From contig JAVGVS010000057.1 of NCBI GenBank assembly GCA_032718565.1, forward strand, positions 61,001 through 125,000: a stretch of 64,000 bases of DNA. The letters run 5' to 3'. The DNA comes from Distichodus sexfasciatus. Its lineage: Eukaryota; Chordata; Actinopteri; Characiformes; Distichodontidae. Position 1 is the first letter of the stretch. The number at the start of each line of letters is the position of its first letter. This document shows, in pieces, positions 10,909 through 21,269 of this stretch. The translations under genes and the position numbers were made by a program. The notes below the pieces were generated by a model. It was not told where the DNA came from and searched no databases. It saw only the letters and a list, made by a program, of their open reading frames with translations.

Positions 10909-10946
10909 CAACAATATAGATATCTATCTATCTATCTATCTATCTA

Positions 10947-10992
<46 letters not shown>

Positions 10993-11275
10993 AATCCAAC
11001 AATATAGATATCTATCTTTGAACGACTGAAACGCTTTACGGCCTTTCCGGAACCACACACACACACACTATATACTGTATATATAGTGTGTCGTAAAGTT
11101 TCCGTCTTGTTACGTGTGGTTCTGGAAATGCGTCGCTGCCCTAAAGCATTTCAATCGTTCAAAGTTCGTGGGACTGATCGGGCAGCAAATATGGCGGCTT
11201 TCCGAGTGCGCATGCGCAGAACCGATCGGGCAGCAGCGACGGATCGGGTACTCACAGTCCCTTTAGTGAGTAACA
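10691..11275. mobile_element. Foldback element enclosing TCTA/TCTG microsatellites
   Basis: The arms at about 10691-10795 and 11170-11272 are reverse complements: CGCATGCACACTTGGAAAGC on the left pairs with GCTTTCCGAGTGCGCATGCG on the right, and both arms carry CCCGATCGG-type boxes. The loop holds two TCTA/TCTG arrays and a second, smaller inverted repeat around 11038-11130 centred on an ACTATATACTGTATATATAGT palindrome. The GC-rich arms stand out from the AT-rich surroundings. The reading frames here are repeat artefacts. Confidence 0.65.
10837..10995. repeat. Compound TCTA / TCTG tetranucleotide array
   Basis: Two TCTA blocks and one TCTG block (about 11 units), separated by a CCAACAATATAGATATC spacer that recurs at the far end, so array and spacer were duplicated together. 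Confidence 0.95.
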
Positions 11276-12178
11276 GAAATAATTGAGTTTGATGTGTTGT
11301 GTAGATCAAGTTTGATTTTGTGCAGTTGGAATGTGGTGCACAAGTAAATATGGATTTATTGGGATAATGAGTTTTGATATATATTTTTAAAGTTAAAGTA
11401 GCTTTCTGTCCTGATACTCCATTCTCTATGACCAGCAGATCATATTGCCTTCATCCATTTTGACTAACAGCAGGTGAGTATTGGATTGAAAAATGGCAGA
11501 CTTCAATACATTGCTGTGCAGAAGCCAATTAAAGGAGAATTTTTCCATATTTTAACTCGATACTCGATCCACTGCTCACCTGCTGTTAGTCACAATGCCT
11601 GAAGCTGAGCGTTGGATTACGTACAGTATATGGATAGAAATATGGCGGAGGTTCCCTTTCATTCAATACGTAACGTATTATACGTTGCTGCATGGAAACT
11701 AATTAGGTATTTGGACTGTAATATGAGTTGTTTGCACATGGCGAGAATGCCTTTCACCTTTAAAATCACTCTGTGTAGTCACGTGTGCTATTGATAGACA
11801 TTGATGGACGTTCCCAAAAGGTTTCACCAACTGTTCAGGGATCTCACAAACACACACACACACACGCACACATATAGCAGCTCGCAGGAAGTCAAATTGG
11901 AAACTGCATTAGTGGCTGGATCTTTCAGGTAGAGTGTACGTGACGAGTTATATATGGCTAAATTGGTCGGAACGTACACTTTAGACACATGACAAGGAAC
12001 ATGTAAGAAGAACGGTGATATATCAGCAAGTTAACAAGATATTACAGTTCAGCTTGAACATATTAGAATCTCAGTTGAAAATGTAATCCCCTAAATGTAT
12101 CTTATTTTGTTGGCAAGATCAGAATATCACAATACATTAATATGAATAATTTGCTTAATAATTATATATTAATATGCT
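11276..12178. other. Intergenic, no gene seen
   Basis: Contains a weak inverted repeat: CATTTTGACTAACAGCAGGTGAG near 11456 against CTCACCTGCTGTTAGTCACA near 11575, so about 140 bp could fold. A short CA run lies at 11848-11870. Nothing coding recognised. Confidence 0.4.
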
Positions 12179-12640
12179 CCACTGAACGACACCGAAAATC
12201 CTTCCTTCCCACAGCAATCAGACTCTATAACTGCTCCCTCCGTCACTCTCTAAATTTAACTACACTTTACAATAACTTCTATTAACATGTGCAATATATA
12301 GTGTATATACAGTGGAGGAAATAATTATTTGATCCCCCGTTGATTTTGTAAGTTTGCCCACTTGAAATGAGCAGTCTCTACTTTTTATGGTAGATTTCTT
12401 TTAATGAAGAGAGACAGAATATCAACGAAAAATTGTAGGAGGTACTTTTTAAGCCAACATAGTCTGTTCTATTTATTGCACTCAGCGTTTTATCTGAGTA
12501 TTTTTATTTAAGCTTTAACTATATTTTGGGTACTGTTCTTTATTGTTCTGTCCTTGTGTCTTGTGAATTGTGCAGTCGTGATGTGAGCAGTTTCTTTTGG
12601 GATGTATAAGGTTTCCTGATTCTGATTAATCATTTTTCTG
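12179..12640 (+). mobile_element. Non-LTR retrotransposon 3' end, interrupted
   Basis: Translating from about 12190 gives RHRKSFLPTAIRLYNCSL and then a stop. This resembles the extreme C-terminus of fish LINE ORF2 proteins, where an SF.P.AIRLYN motif precedes the stop. A TGTGCAATA-type 3' UTR follows and ends near 12640 in TTCCTGATTCTGATT. Only the last few dozen codons remain. A mariner-like piece is inserted at 12310-12450. Confidence 0.6.
12310..12450 (+). mobile_element. Tc1/mariner-type terminal fragment
   Basis: It starts TACAGTGGAGGAAATAATTA and continues with TGATCCCCCGTTGATTTTGT and GAGAGACAGAATATCAAC, the terminus of a mariner family abundant in fish genomes. It lies inside the LINE tail at 12179-12640. 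No transposase is present. Confidence 0.6.
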
Positions 12641-12651
12641 AGGACTAGGTG

Positions 12652-13221
12652 CAGGGGTCACCAACCTGTCAATTGTAATCGACCGCATGATCTTTGAGAT
12701 GTTTACGTTAGATCTCGAATATAAAAGGAAAAAATACATTTAATCTCGCCTGACTAACTTTGGCTTTTGCAAGTGCCTCCCTCTCTGTTGGACCACATTT
12801 TCATAGTAGCGCCAAAGCTACCAGTGAGATGAGAGAAAAATGAGAAGTGTCCTTACTGCAGATATTAGTGATGGTAATTCCGGCTCTTTTAAGAGAACTG
12901 GTTCCTAGACTCTTTCGGCTCCCAAGTGGCTCCTCAGATTTTTTTGTTGCTGATTAATTTATTACCAAAAATAAGGTAAAATTATGTGTAAAATGAATTA
13001 CTAAAGTACAAAACATACTTTATATCAAATGTTTATTATTAATATGGCTTATTATACTCCACATTTTAACATACAAAAAGAAATACCCATCTCAATTTGA
13101 CAAAAAGATCCTTTTTCTGTTTTTTGCTGGCTTTTTTTCTCAGTGCTTCAACAGATAGATCTTGTCTTTCACCAGGGCTGAGGTCAGGGATCTTGGGCTT
13201 GAAACGGTTGGTGACCACTGA
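12652..13221. mobile_element. Non-autonomous hAT element
   Basis: Terminal inverted repeats CAGGGGTCACCAACC (12653) and GGTTGGTGACCACTG (ending about 13219) bound about 570 bp with no transposase. A shorter relative sits at 9722-9963. A target duplication is not convincing here (ACTAGGTG against AACTAAAG). Confidence 0.65.
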
Positions 13222-13388
13222 ACTAAAGAGTAAGTATAAAATACATACATAGATTATACTATAGACTGTACTTGAGCATTTTACGGTAGAAACAAGTCAT
13301 CTACACTGTGAGTCAAGTCAGATGTCATACACATCTTAACATCGCATTTTACATTTATGGCATTTAGTAGACGCTCGTGTTCAGGGCT

Positions 13389-13511
13389 GCGTTCCCCAAA
13401 AGCACGGTTGCTAACTAGGTTAGCAAATAAAATGGTGTATGTTAGCATCTAGCATAGTGTTGCTAATGTAGTTAGCAGTACGTTAGCAACTATGCTTTTG
13501 GGAAACACACC
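13389..13511. mobile_element. Small foldback MITE
   Basis: The arms GCGTTCCCCAAAAGCACGGT and ATGCTTTTGGGAAACACAC are inverted, with several GTTAGCAA boxes between them, giving a hairpin of about 122 bp. A SINE B tail fragment lies just upstream (13352-13378). Confidence 0.6.
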
Positions 13512-14175
13512 TCAGAGCGGTTTCCATATTCTATATTTTGCAGGTCTTTTTTGTGATTGCCGCGGCCTAAAAAATTGGGGTGAAAGTTGCGGTGTTTTTA
13601 GCTACTTTGTTGCAATTAAGTTGTGGGAGCAAGTCAAAGTGACGAAAAAAACATGATTTTTTTTCTCCCTTAATAATTATTTTTTAAGAATTTATTTGAT
13701 TAATTTGATTTTTTTTGTTAACTATTATCCATTTAGTTGTTTTTGAAGTAAACGTGAGGCGTTTTTAATCACGCACGTTTCCTGCGTCTTCCAAACATAA
13801 CAAGGAAGTGAGTTCGCTGACATATGGCTCAGTGTTTTGAGGGAAATTACAATGATTGGTCAAAAATTGTGGAAAGGTTGCGGTAATTGTGTCTGTGTGT
13901 GTTCTTATGAGGAATGCTGGACGGAATGCAGATGCAGATGGGAATAGCACGAGTGTCGGGCATTGTGGTGTGACGTCACGAGCTTGGCTATGTGCGTTGT
14001 CAAGGCCTTAGCACGGTTTTGTCTTCCTCCAGGTGTCAGATGGCGCTTGTTTTGCTGCTTTTCTTTTCATGGACCTTCTCTGCTGCTCTGTCTCATCACA
14101 AACACCCCCCACGGGCGTTTAGTGTTATTGCACAGTGTGGAATAATAATTCAGAACCTCAGCCTCCGTTCAGGGT

Positions 14176-14187
14176 GGACTACCCCTC

Positions 14188-14221
<34 letters not shown>

Positions 14222-14481
14222 CCCCCTTCATCCTCACTCTATCTATCTCTCTCTCCCCTTCATCCTCACTCTATCTATCTCTCTCCCCCCTTCATCCTCA
14301 TTCCATCTCTCTCTCTCTCTCTTTCCCCCTCCTTCATCCTCTCTCTCTCTCGCTCCCCCTTCATCCTCCTCCATCTCTCTCTCTCTCTCTTTCCCCCTCC
14401 TTCATCCTCTCTCTCTCTCTCTCTCTCTCTCGCTCCCCCTTCATCCTCACTCCATCTCTCTCTCTCTCTCTTTCCCCTCCT

Positions 14482-14515
<34 letters not shown>

Positions 14516-14568
14516 TTCCTCCCCTTCCTTCCTCACTCCATCTCTCTCTCTCTCTCTTTCCCCTCCTT

Positions 14569-14615
<47 letters not shown>

Positions 14616-14738
14616 CCCTCCTTCATCCTCACTCCATCTCTCTCTCTCTCTCCTCCCTCCTTCATCCTCGCTCCATCTCTCTCTCCCTCTCTCCTGTCTC
14701 TCTCTCTCTCTCCTCCCCTCCCTTCATCCCCTCACTCC

Positions 14739-14769
<31 letters not shown>

Positions 14770-14951
14770 TCTCCCTCCTTCATCCTCCCTCCATCTCTCC
14801 TCTCTCTCTCTCTCTCCTCTCCTTCATCCCCTCCCTCCCATCTCCCTCTCTCCTCTCCTTTTTCCCTCCCTCCATCTCTCTCTCTCTTCTTCTAACTCTT
14901 TCTCTTCTGACACTCTTCCTCTCTCTCTCTCTCTTCCTCACTCTCGTCTCA

Positions 14952-14999
<48 letters not shown>

Positions 15000-15278
15000 C
15001 TTCTGTCACACTCTGCCTTTCTCTCTCTGTCTCCTTCTCACTCTCTCCTCTGACTTCTTTTGCTCCATTCTTCTCTGTCTCTCTCTTTCCTTCTCTCATC
15101 TCTTGTCGCCCCATCTTCCGCGCTCCATCTCTCCATCTTTTTCTCTCATGTCTTCTCTCTCTCTCCCTCTCTCTCTCCCCCTCTCTTCCTCTCACTCATT
15201 TCTCTCTCTCTCTCTCTGATCTTTTTTTCTTATCTCTCTCCCCCCCACTCGCTCCCTCTCTGTCTCTCTCTCCATCTC

Positions 15279-15312
<34 letters not shown>

Positions 15313-15313
15313 C
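14176..15313. repeat. 1.1-kb CT-rich polypyrimidine minisatellite
   Basis: Near-continuous CT dinucleotide runs interspersed with CCCCTTCATCCTCACTCCA units repeated more than ten times. Almost every base on the plus strand is pyrimidine. The long Ser/Leu reading frames across it (353 and 413 codons) are artefacts of the CT repeat. Confidence 0.97.
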
Positions 15314-15379
15314 AATCTTCTGTATAAAATAATAGCCAATGTAAATTCAGAAGACAGTAATGTGTATTTTAAATGACTC

Positions 15380-15735
15380 TGTGTTGACCAGTGAAGGACG
15401 TGTCAGAGAGCAGTGTGTGTTCCGGATGGAGAGGGAATATTGATGTATTCAGCATGAGGAGGATAACACAACAATCCGTGCTATAAATCCTGACGGGAGC
15501 GCGGCAGCTCGGACAGGCCAGAGGTCTCCAGAATGATGAGAGTTGGTGCTGCGATGGCATGAGTGACCGCGAGCTTCGTCTCATTAGCGAGCAGCCGTCG
15601 CTCCTCCACTCCACAGGTGGCTGACGCCGGTGGTGAACTCGGGGCTGTAATCTCATTTAGGAATAATGAAAGCATTTGTCATATCCCGGGAAGCTCCTGG
15701 TGAAGAGGAGGAGGGACACTCCGTCTCTGTCCACA
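15380..15735. other. Unique GC-richer island, possibly regulatory
   Basis: Between two CT tracts lies about 350 bp of complex sequence without repeats, including CTCATTAGCGAGCAGC and TCATTTAGGAATAATGAAAG, with homeodomain-type ATTA cores. No exon with good splice signals was found. It could be a conserved noncoding element or a chance unique island. Confidence 0.3.
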
Positions 15736-15811
15736 TAAGTGGATTCCACCAAACATACGGGCGCAGTGGGCCTCCTGGGCATCTCTCTCTCTTCCTCCTT
15801 CCTTACATCTC

Positions 15812-15812
15812 T

Positions 15813-15868
<56 letters not shown>
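15812..15868. repeat. CT dinucleotide microsatellite
   Basis: About 28 CT units. Confidence 0.97.
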
Positions 15869-15872
<4 letters not shown>

Positions 15873-16061
15873 TTCTTCTTTCCCCCCTTCCCCACTGATC
15901 CTCTCTCTCTTTCGCCCATGCCCCCAATGTTGTGATGGTGAACCGATAACCTTTTTGCTTCTTGGACGTCACCATCGCCCCCACACTACTGCAGTGGAGG
16001 AGAAAGTGAATGATTTCCTTCCTCTACTTGCTTGTGGTTGGTCACTGTGAGGGAAAGACAA

Positions 16062-16088
16062 ACACATACACACACACACACACACACA
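16062..16088. repeat. AC dinucleotide microsatellite
   Basis: About 12 AC units followed by a short GAGA run. Confidence 0.95.
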
Positions 16089-16360
16089 CGGAGGAAGAGA
16101 GAGAGAGATTGGTAACCGGTTTTGTTGACAGCTTTTTAAGTGTCAAAATGATAGAGATTAATTGTGATTACTCGTTTCCAGAAATAACCTTCTTCTTTTT
16201 ATGCTTATTTTTCTCATCTCCTACTTTTTCTTCACACATTTTGTGCCTTCCACAGTTATTGTCCCTGAGTCACCATTCGTGACTTTTTTGAGGAGGGCTT
16301 GGCTGTTTGGTTTCTTGTCAATAACCCAACTGCATATTTATCTTAACTACTTTTTCTGGT

Positions 16361-17036
16361 GAAAAAGGGTGATGTTGGTGGTGATGATGTTGGTGGTGAT
16401 GATGTTGGTGGTGATGATAGTGATATTGGTGGTGATGATGTGAGGTGTACAGTATGATTGTGTTGAGCTGATGTTGGTGGTGATGATAATGGTGATGTAT
16501 TGATGTGAGGAGGTGTACAGTATGATTGTGTTGAGGTGATGTTGGTGGTGATGATAATGGTGATGTATTGATGTGAGGAGGTGTACAGCATCACTGCGTT
16601 GAGGTGATGGTGGTGATGATGATAATGGTGATGTATTGATGTGAGGAGGTGTACAGCATCACTGCGTTGAGGTGATGTTGGTGGTGATAGTAATGGTGAT
16701 GTATTGATGTGAGGAGGTGTACAGCATCATTGCGTTGAGGTGATGGTGGTGGTGGTGATAATGGTGATGTATTGATGTGAGGAGGTGTACAGCATCACTG
16801 CGTTGAGGTGATGTTGGTGGTGATGATAATGGTGATGTATTGATGTGAGGAGGTGTACAGCATCACTGCGTTGAGGTGATGTTGGTGGTGATGATAATGG
16901 TGATGTATTGATGTGAGAAGGTGTACAGCATCACTGCGTTGAGGTGATGATGTTGGTGGTGATGATGTGAGAAGGTGTACAGCATCACTGTGTTGAGGTC
17001 ATGTTGGTGGTGACGTGAGATAGTCATCAGTGTGTT
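16361..17036. repeat. Minisatellite, about 68-bp unit
   Basis: Eight or nine copies of a unit containing GGTGATGTATTGATGTGAGG, GTGTACAGCATCACTGCGTT and GAGGTGATGTTGGTGGTGAT. Copies begin near 16490, 16558, 16628, 16695, 16766, 16835 and 16903; later copies are shortened. A simpler GATGTTGGTG run (16361-16430) leads in. The histidine/threonine-rich minus-strand reading frames are artefacts. Confidence 0.95.
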
Positions 17037-17039
17037 AAG

Positions 17040-17190
17040 GTGAGTGAGGGGGAATTTGGCTTCATGGTGCTGCAGCATTTGTGGAGATTTAGAGACGAGA
17101 TGACGTGGCCAGGAAATCTCCCCAAACTCTCCACATCCATCACAACGCCCCTTACATTCAGCCTGCTGGAGCTCATTAAGCTTATTGCAG
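17040..17190. other. Unique island beside the minisatellite
   Basis: Complex sequence with TGCTGCAGCATTTGTGGAGA and GGAGCTCATTAAGCTTATTG between repeats. No open coding exon with splice sites. A candidate conserved noncoding element only. Confidence 0.25.
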
Positions 17191-17345
17191 TTTCTCTCTC
17201 TGACTCACAATTTCACTCGCTCTCTCTTTCTCCCACACTCCCTTCATACACACTCTCTCTTCTCTCTTCCCTATGTCTCTCCCTCTCTGTTTCAACAATC
17301 GTCTCTCACCCCCTTCTCTGTTTCTCACTAACTCTCCCACTCTTT

Positions 17346-17376
<31 letters not shown>

Positions 17377-17916
17377 ACATCCTCATTTTCACTCGTTCAA
17401 GGTCCATAACATTTTATTGGTTGCAATTCAGTAAAACAATTCCGTGTAGTCAGTAATATAAAATCCCATATTTTATGGACTTAATACACAGTGAAATGCA
17501 AGAAGTGTGTGATGTGTGCTGTAATTTATCATAACTATGATCACATCCAATCTGCATAATAGACTGTTTAACTCTTACTCTGTCACATTTTCCTCCATTT
17601 CGCAATATTATCTGCTGGTTAAGATCTAATGTTGGTTTTAAAGAACAGGAAAGTTTGAGTCTATCTTCACATCTGCAAATCTCCCTTGCAGTGAAGTCTA
17701 AATGCAGTTGCTTTATTTTTTGGTGTTTGGTTTTTTTACCTTTTGGTGTGATCTTTTTTATGTCTGTTGAAGAATGTGTAAAGGAGCTGTGGTGAATAAA
17801 CATCCTCTCCATATATGTGGAATTTAAAGGGTACTTCTTAGTAGGCCAGTGAAAGACAGATTCATAAGCTGTACAGGGAGAGAGAGATTTACATTAGGGG
17901 TCCAGTGGTCGGCACC
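17191..17916. other. CT-rich then AT-rich spacer
   Basis: A CT-rich stretch (17191-17385) passes into AT-rich unique sequence. The 120-codon minus-strand reading frame at 17450-17812 has no recognisable domain. Confidence 0.35.
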
Positions 17917-18154
17917 TAGATAGACAGACAGACAGATAGATGGACGGATAGCTAGATGGACGGACGGATGGACAGATAGACACATGGATGGATGGATAGC
18001 TAGATTACCAGACAGACAGACAGATAGATGGATAGATAGCTAAATTACCAGACAGACAGACAGATAGATGGATAGATAGCTAGATGGACAGGCAGACAGA
18101 TAGATGGATGAATAGCTAGATGGACAGACAGATAGATGGATGGATAGCTAGATG

Positions 18155-18188
<34 letters not shown>

Positions 18189-18765
18189 TAGATAGATAGA
18201 TAGACAGACAGATGGATAGCTAGATGGACAGACAGACAGGCAGACAGATAGATGGATGGATGGATAGCTAGATGGATAGACAGACAGATGGATGGATGGA
18301 TAGCTAGATGGACAGACAGACAGACAGAGATAGATGGATGGATAGCTAGATGAACAGACAGACAGATAGATGGATGGATGGATGGATAGCTAGATGGACA
18401 GTCAGACAGATGGATGGATAGCTAGATGGACAGACAGACAGACAGACAGAGATGGATGGATAGCTAGATGGACAGACAGACAGATAGATGGATGGATAGA
18501 TAGCTAGATGGACAGACAGACAGACAGACCAATGGATGGATTGCTAGATGGACAGACAGATAGATGGATGGATAGCTAGATGAACAGACAGACAGACAGA
18601 TGGATGGATGGATGGATGGATAGCTGGATGGACAGACAGACAAACTAATGGGTGGATTGCTAGATGGACAGACAGACAGACAGATAGATGGATGGATGGA
18701 TGGATGGATAGCTAGATGTACAGTCAGACACATGGATGGATAGATAGATGAACAGACAGTCAGAC
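17917..18765. repeat. GATA/GACA/GATG tetranucleotide satellite
   Basis: About 850 bp of GACA, GATA and GATG units organised into a higher-order unit of roughly 36-60 bp with a recurring GGATGGATAGCTAGATGGAC motif. GATA/GACA composition is that of the Bkm-type repeats enriched on some vertebrate sex chromosomes. Here it is a single interspersed array. Confidence 0.95.
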
Positions 18766-18770
18766 AGGGG

Positions 18771-18860
18771 CCCAGTGGTGGTGGTAGTGCTGGAGGTAGG
18801 ATTCGAACCCATGACCTCCTGGCCCAGAAGCGAGCATCATAACTACTAGACCCCAGTCAC
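18771..18860 (-). mobile_element. SINE family B head, reverse
   Basis: On the minus strand, a tRNA-like head with GGTCATGGGTTCGAATCC (box B) and CTAGTAGTTATGATGC upstream. The body is missing. Confidence 0.6.
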
Positions 18861-19681
18861 ACACATTTGAAATTTACCGTCCATTTTATTTGTACTAGAG
18901 CTCCATATGAAAAGATCTTCAGGAGAAATCTCTACTGAACACGTTTGAATCAGTTGCTTTTTGCCTAAAACCTTGAAAAATGCAAAGCATGTTGGCGGAG
19001 AAGAACAAAAAGTGTAAAGGGCAGAGTAAGTTGAGTTCATTCCCTTCACGCTCTTCCTTCTTGATTACTACGGCGGGTAAACTTGGCTCGGCCTCCCACA
19101 CGGTATACCTCCCCCCAAGCCCAACGTAGAGACGGAGGTGTGAAGGAAAAACCTCACCACCATTTTTACTCTCACTTTATCACATGCACCACTCCTGTTG
19201 TTGGACATATTTCACCCAAACCTGAAATACGGCATGTTTGTGGATTTGAGGTGGACCGGCCCTCATGAAGGAAAAATACGCTTTTATGGAAAAGTGTTGG
19301 TGTTTATTACAAAAAGTAAACAAGCAAAAAGATTTACTTTGATTACTGTGGTTGAGGTTAGAGTTGAGAGGTGGAAGTAAGAAAGGCAAAGATACAGACA
19401 GACAAAAAGACTGACATGATCGATGGATGGATGGATGGATGGATGGATGGGAGAGGGAGAGAAAGAAAGGATAAATGGATGGAGGAATGGACAACTAGAA
19501 GGACAGGCAGACAGATAAACAGATAAAGAGAGAGAACTTCAGTATCGTAGCCTATGAGGTTTATCCGAGGTGCGATTATTGCTGAAAACTTTACCCAATA
19601 CCTCGCCCTGACGACTTGAAATATAGTCGACAACGGCAATTTTTGATAGTCTCCAAAGAGACTGAAAATAAATAAATAAAA
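18861..19681. other. Intergenic, no gene seen
   Basis: ATGG tetranucleotide runs lie at 19424-19450. Overlapping reading frames of 60-104 codons on both strands show no domain. Confidence 0.35.
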
Positions 19682-19945
19682 TGGGGCAGCTGGTGGTGTA
19701 ATGGTAGGGTGTTTGCCCAGTGATCAGAAGGTCGCAGGTTCGAATCCAGGGCCGGTAAAGTTACCACTGAGGTGCTCATGAGCAAGGTACCGTCTCCAAG
19801 CACCGCTCCCTGTGCGCTTGTTAGCTGCCCACTGCTCTTTCAGAGGTCAGTAGGGAGACCTTCAGACCTCCTGCAGAGGTCACATTTCATTGTGGTGCAC
19901 TGTGTGCTGAGCTGTGCTGTGGTGTGTTCACAATGACAATCACTT
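19682..19945 (+). mobile_element. SINE family A, near full length
   Basis: Starts GGGGCAGCTGGTGGTGTAAT (box A), has box B GGTTCGAATCC at 19738-19748, then the GGTAAAGTTACCACTGAGGT and GAGCAAGGTACCGTCTCC segments, and the tail GTGGTGTGTTCACAATGACA. This is one of the best-preserved copies. Confidence 0.85.
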
Positions 19946-19964
19946 TCAAATGTGTCTGACAGAG

Positions 19965-20095
19965 GGATGGATGGATGGATGGATAAATAGAGGGATAGAC
20001 AGACAGATGGATGGGTGGATGGATGTATAAATAGACAGAGCAAGAGGTAAAGAGAGCAGTGCATCTAAAAGAGATGGATGGATGGATGGATGGAT
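19965..20095. repeat. ATGG tetranucleotide repeats
   Basis: ATGG runs at 19970-19984, 20008-20026 and 20073-20094 with diverged sequence between. Confidence 0.8.
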
Positions 20096-20383
20096 CTATC
20101 TGCTGCTGCTGGTGTAGTGACATTGTTATCACCTCCTCCTCCTCTTCTTTCTCCTCCACCACTTCGGCTCTGTCCCAATTGCCTCGTTTCACTCCTGAAC
20201 TCGCTCCAGAGATGAACAAGTGATTTGCTGGAATTCTCCTCTGGCACCGTGGGGACGAGTCGAGGCAATTTAGCGAAACTGCGTCATCTGTGGATGGCAT
20301 CAGCACGGAGCCCCGGCCCCGGTCCAAACGCCCTTCGCTCAACTCAACTCGACAACAAAATAAAAAAGCCTGGAGTCGCCAGT

Positions 20384-20530
20384 AGGGGCGTAACGATATA
20401 TTGATCAACACCAACACAGCAATTTAAGGATCAACGATCCCATAGCATCGATCCAAAATCAAAACATTGATCAGACGTCATACATATTGCAACGTCTCTT
20501 CCCACGCAAGCGATATTGTACAGGATTTCT
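20384..20530 (+). mobile_element. hAT-like terminal fragment
   Basis: Begins TAGGGGCGTAACGATATATT, the style of fish hAT elements whose ends read GGTGTAACGATA. A reverse-oriented relative ends at 59330 (GATGTATCGTTACACCTCC). No transposase and no matching end were found here. Confidence 0.45.
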
Positions 20531-20636
20531 ATTTTTATTACAATAAGATTAGGGCCTCATTCACCAGTCATTCTTAAGAAGACATTTTAAACATACACTG
20601 TTTTCCTGAAGATTTCACCATTGACCAAAGTTTTCT

Positions 20637-21182
20637 TACTGTGCAAAAGTTTTAGGCAGGTGTGAAAAAATGCTGTAAACAAAGAATGCTTTCAGAAATA
20701 TAAATAATGATTGTTTATTTTTATCAATTTACAAAATGCAAAGTGAGCGAACAAAAGAAAAATCTAAATCAAATCAATATTTGGTGTTACTACCTTTTGC
20801 CTTCAAACCAGCATCAGTTCTTCTAGGTACACTTGCACAAAGTCAGGGATTTTGTAGGATTATAGTCATTATATTATTTTGTAGTCATTATATTATTTTG
20901 TAGGATTATAGGATTATAGATCTGTGGTTAGTTCTCCAAGATGTTTGGAACAACCTACCAGCCGAGTTCCTTCAAAAACTGTGTGCAAGTGTAGCTAGAA
21001 GAATTGATGCTGTTTTGAAGGCAAAGGCTGGTCACACCAAATATTGATTTGATTTAGATTTCTCTTTTGTTCATTCACTGCATTTTGTTGATTGATGAAA
21101 ATAAATGATTAACACTTCCATTTTTGAAAGCATTCTTTGTTTACAGCATTTTTTCACACCTGCATAAAACTTTTGCACAGTA
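20637..21182 (+). mobile_element. Tc1/mariner deletion derivative with transposase C-terminus
   Basis: About 160-bp inverted repeats start CTGTGCAAAAGTTTTAGGCA and end GCATAAAACTTTTGCACAG, with TA at both borders (the Tc1 target site). Between them, about 20937-21052 encodes WNNLPAEFLQKLCASVARR, then IDAVLKAKAGHTKY and a stop. This is the normal C-terminus of Tc1-type transposases, where the last codons lie in the inverted repeat. The catalytic domain is deleted. Confidence 0.85.
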
Positions 21183-21269
21183 CTATATATTTGTGCTAAA
21201 TATTAGCTAATCATATTTCCATCAAATGTCATTTAATGTTTTAACTTTCTTAAAAACAAATTTAAGAAA

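Noticed and set aside
13992..15376. Open frames of 353 and 413 codons rich in Ser-Leu
   Set aside because: They are the translation of CT dinucleotide repeats; any frame of such a tract stays open.
16361..17036. CRISPR-like regular repeats
   Set aside because: The units are contiguous variants of one sequence without unique spacers, in a vertebrate genome; it is a minisatellite.
17450..17812. 120-codon minus-strand frame
   Set aside because: No recognised domain, low-complexity Lys-rich start region and no splice context; consistent with chance.
18464..18733. Frame rich in HPSIHPSICLSVC
   Set aside because: GATA/GACA/GATG tetranucleotide repeat translation.
19738..19748. GGTTCGAATCC as a tRNA T-loop
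   Set aside because: It is box B of SINE family A; no complete cloverleaf can be drawn, and the same sequence recurs in all family A copies.
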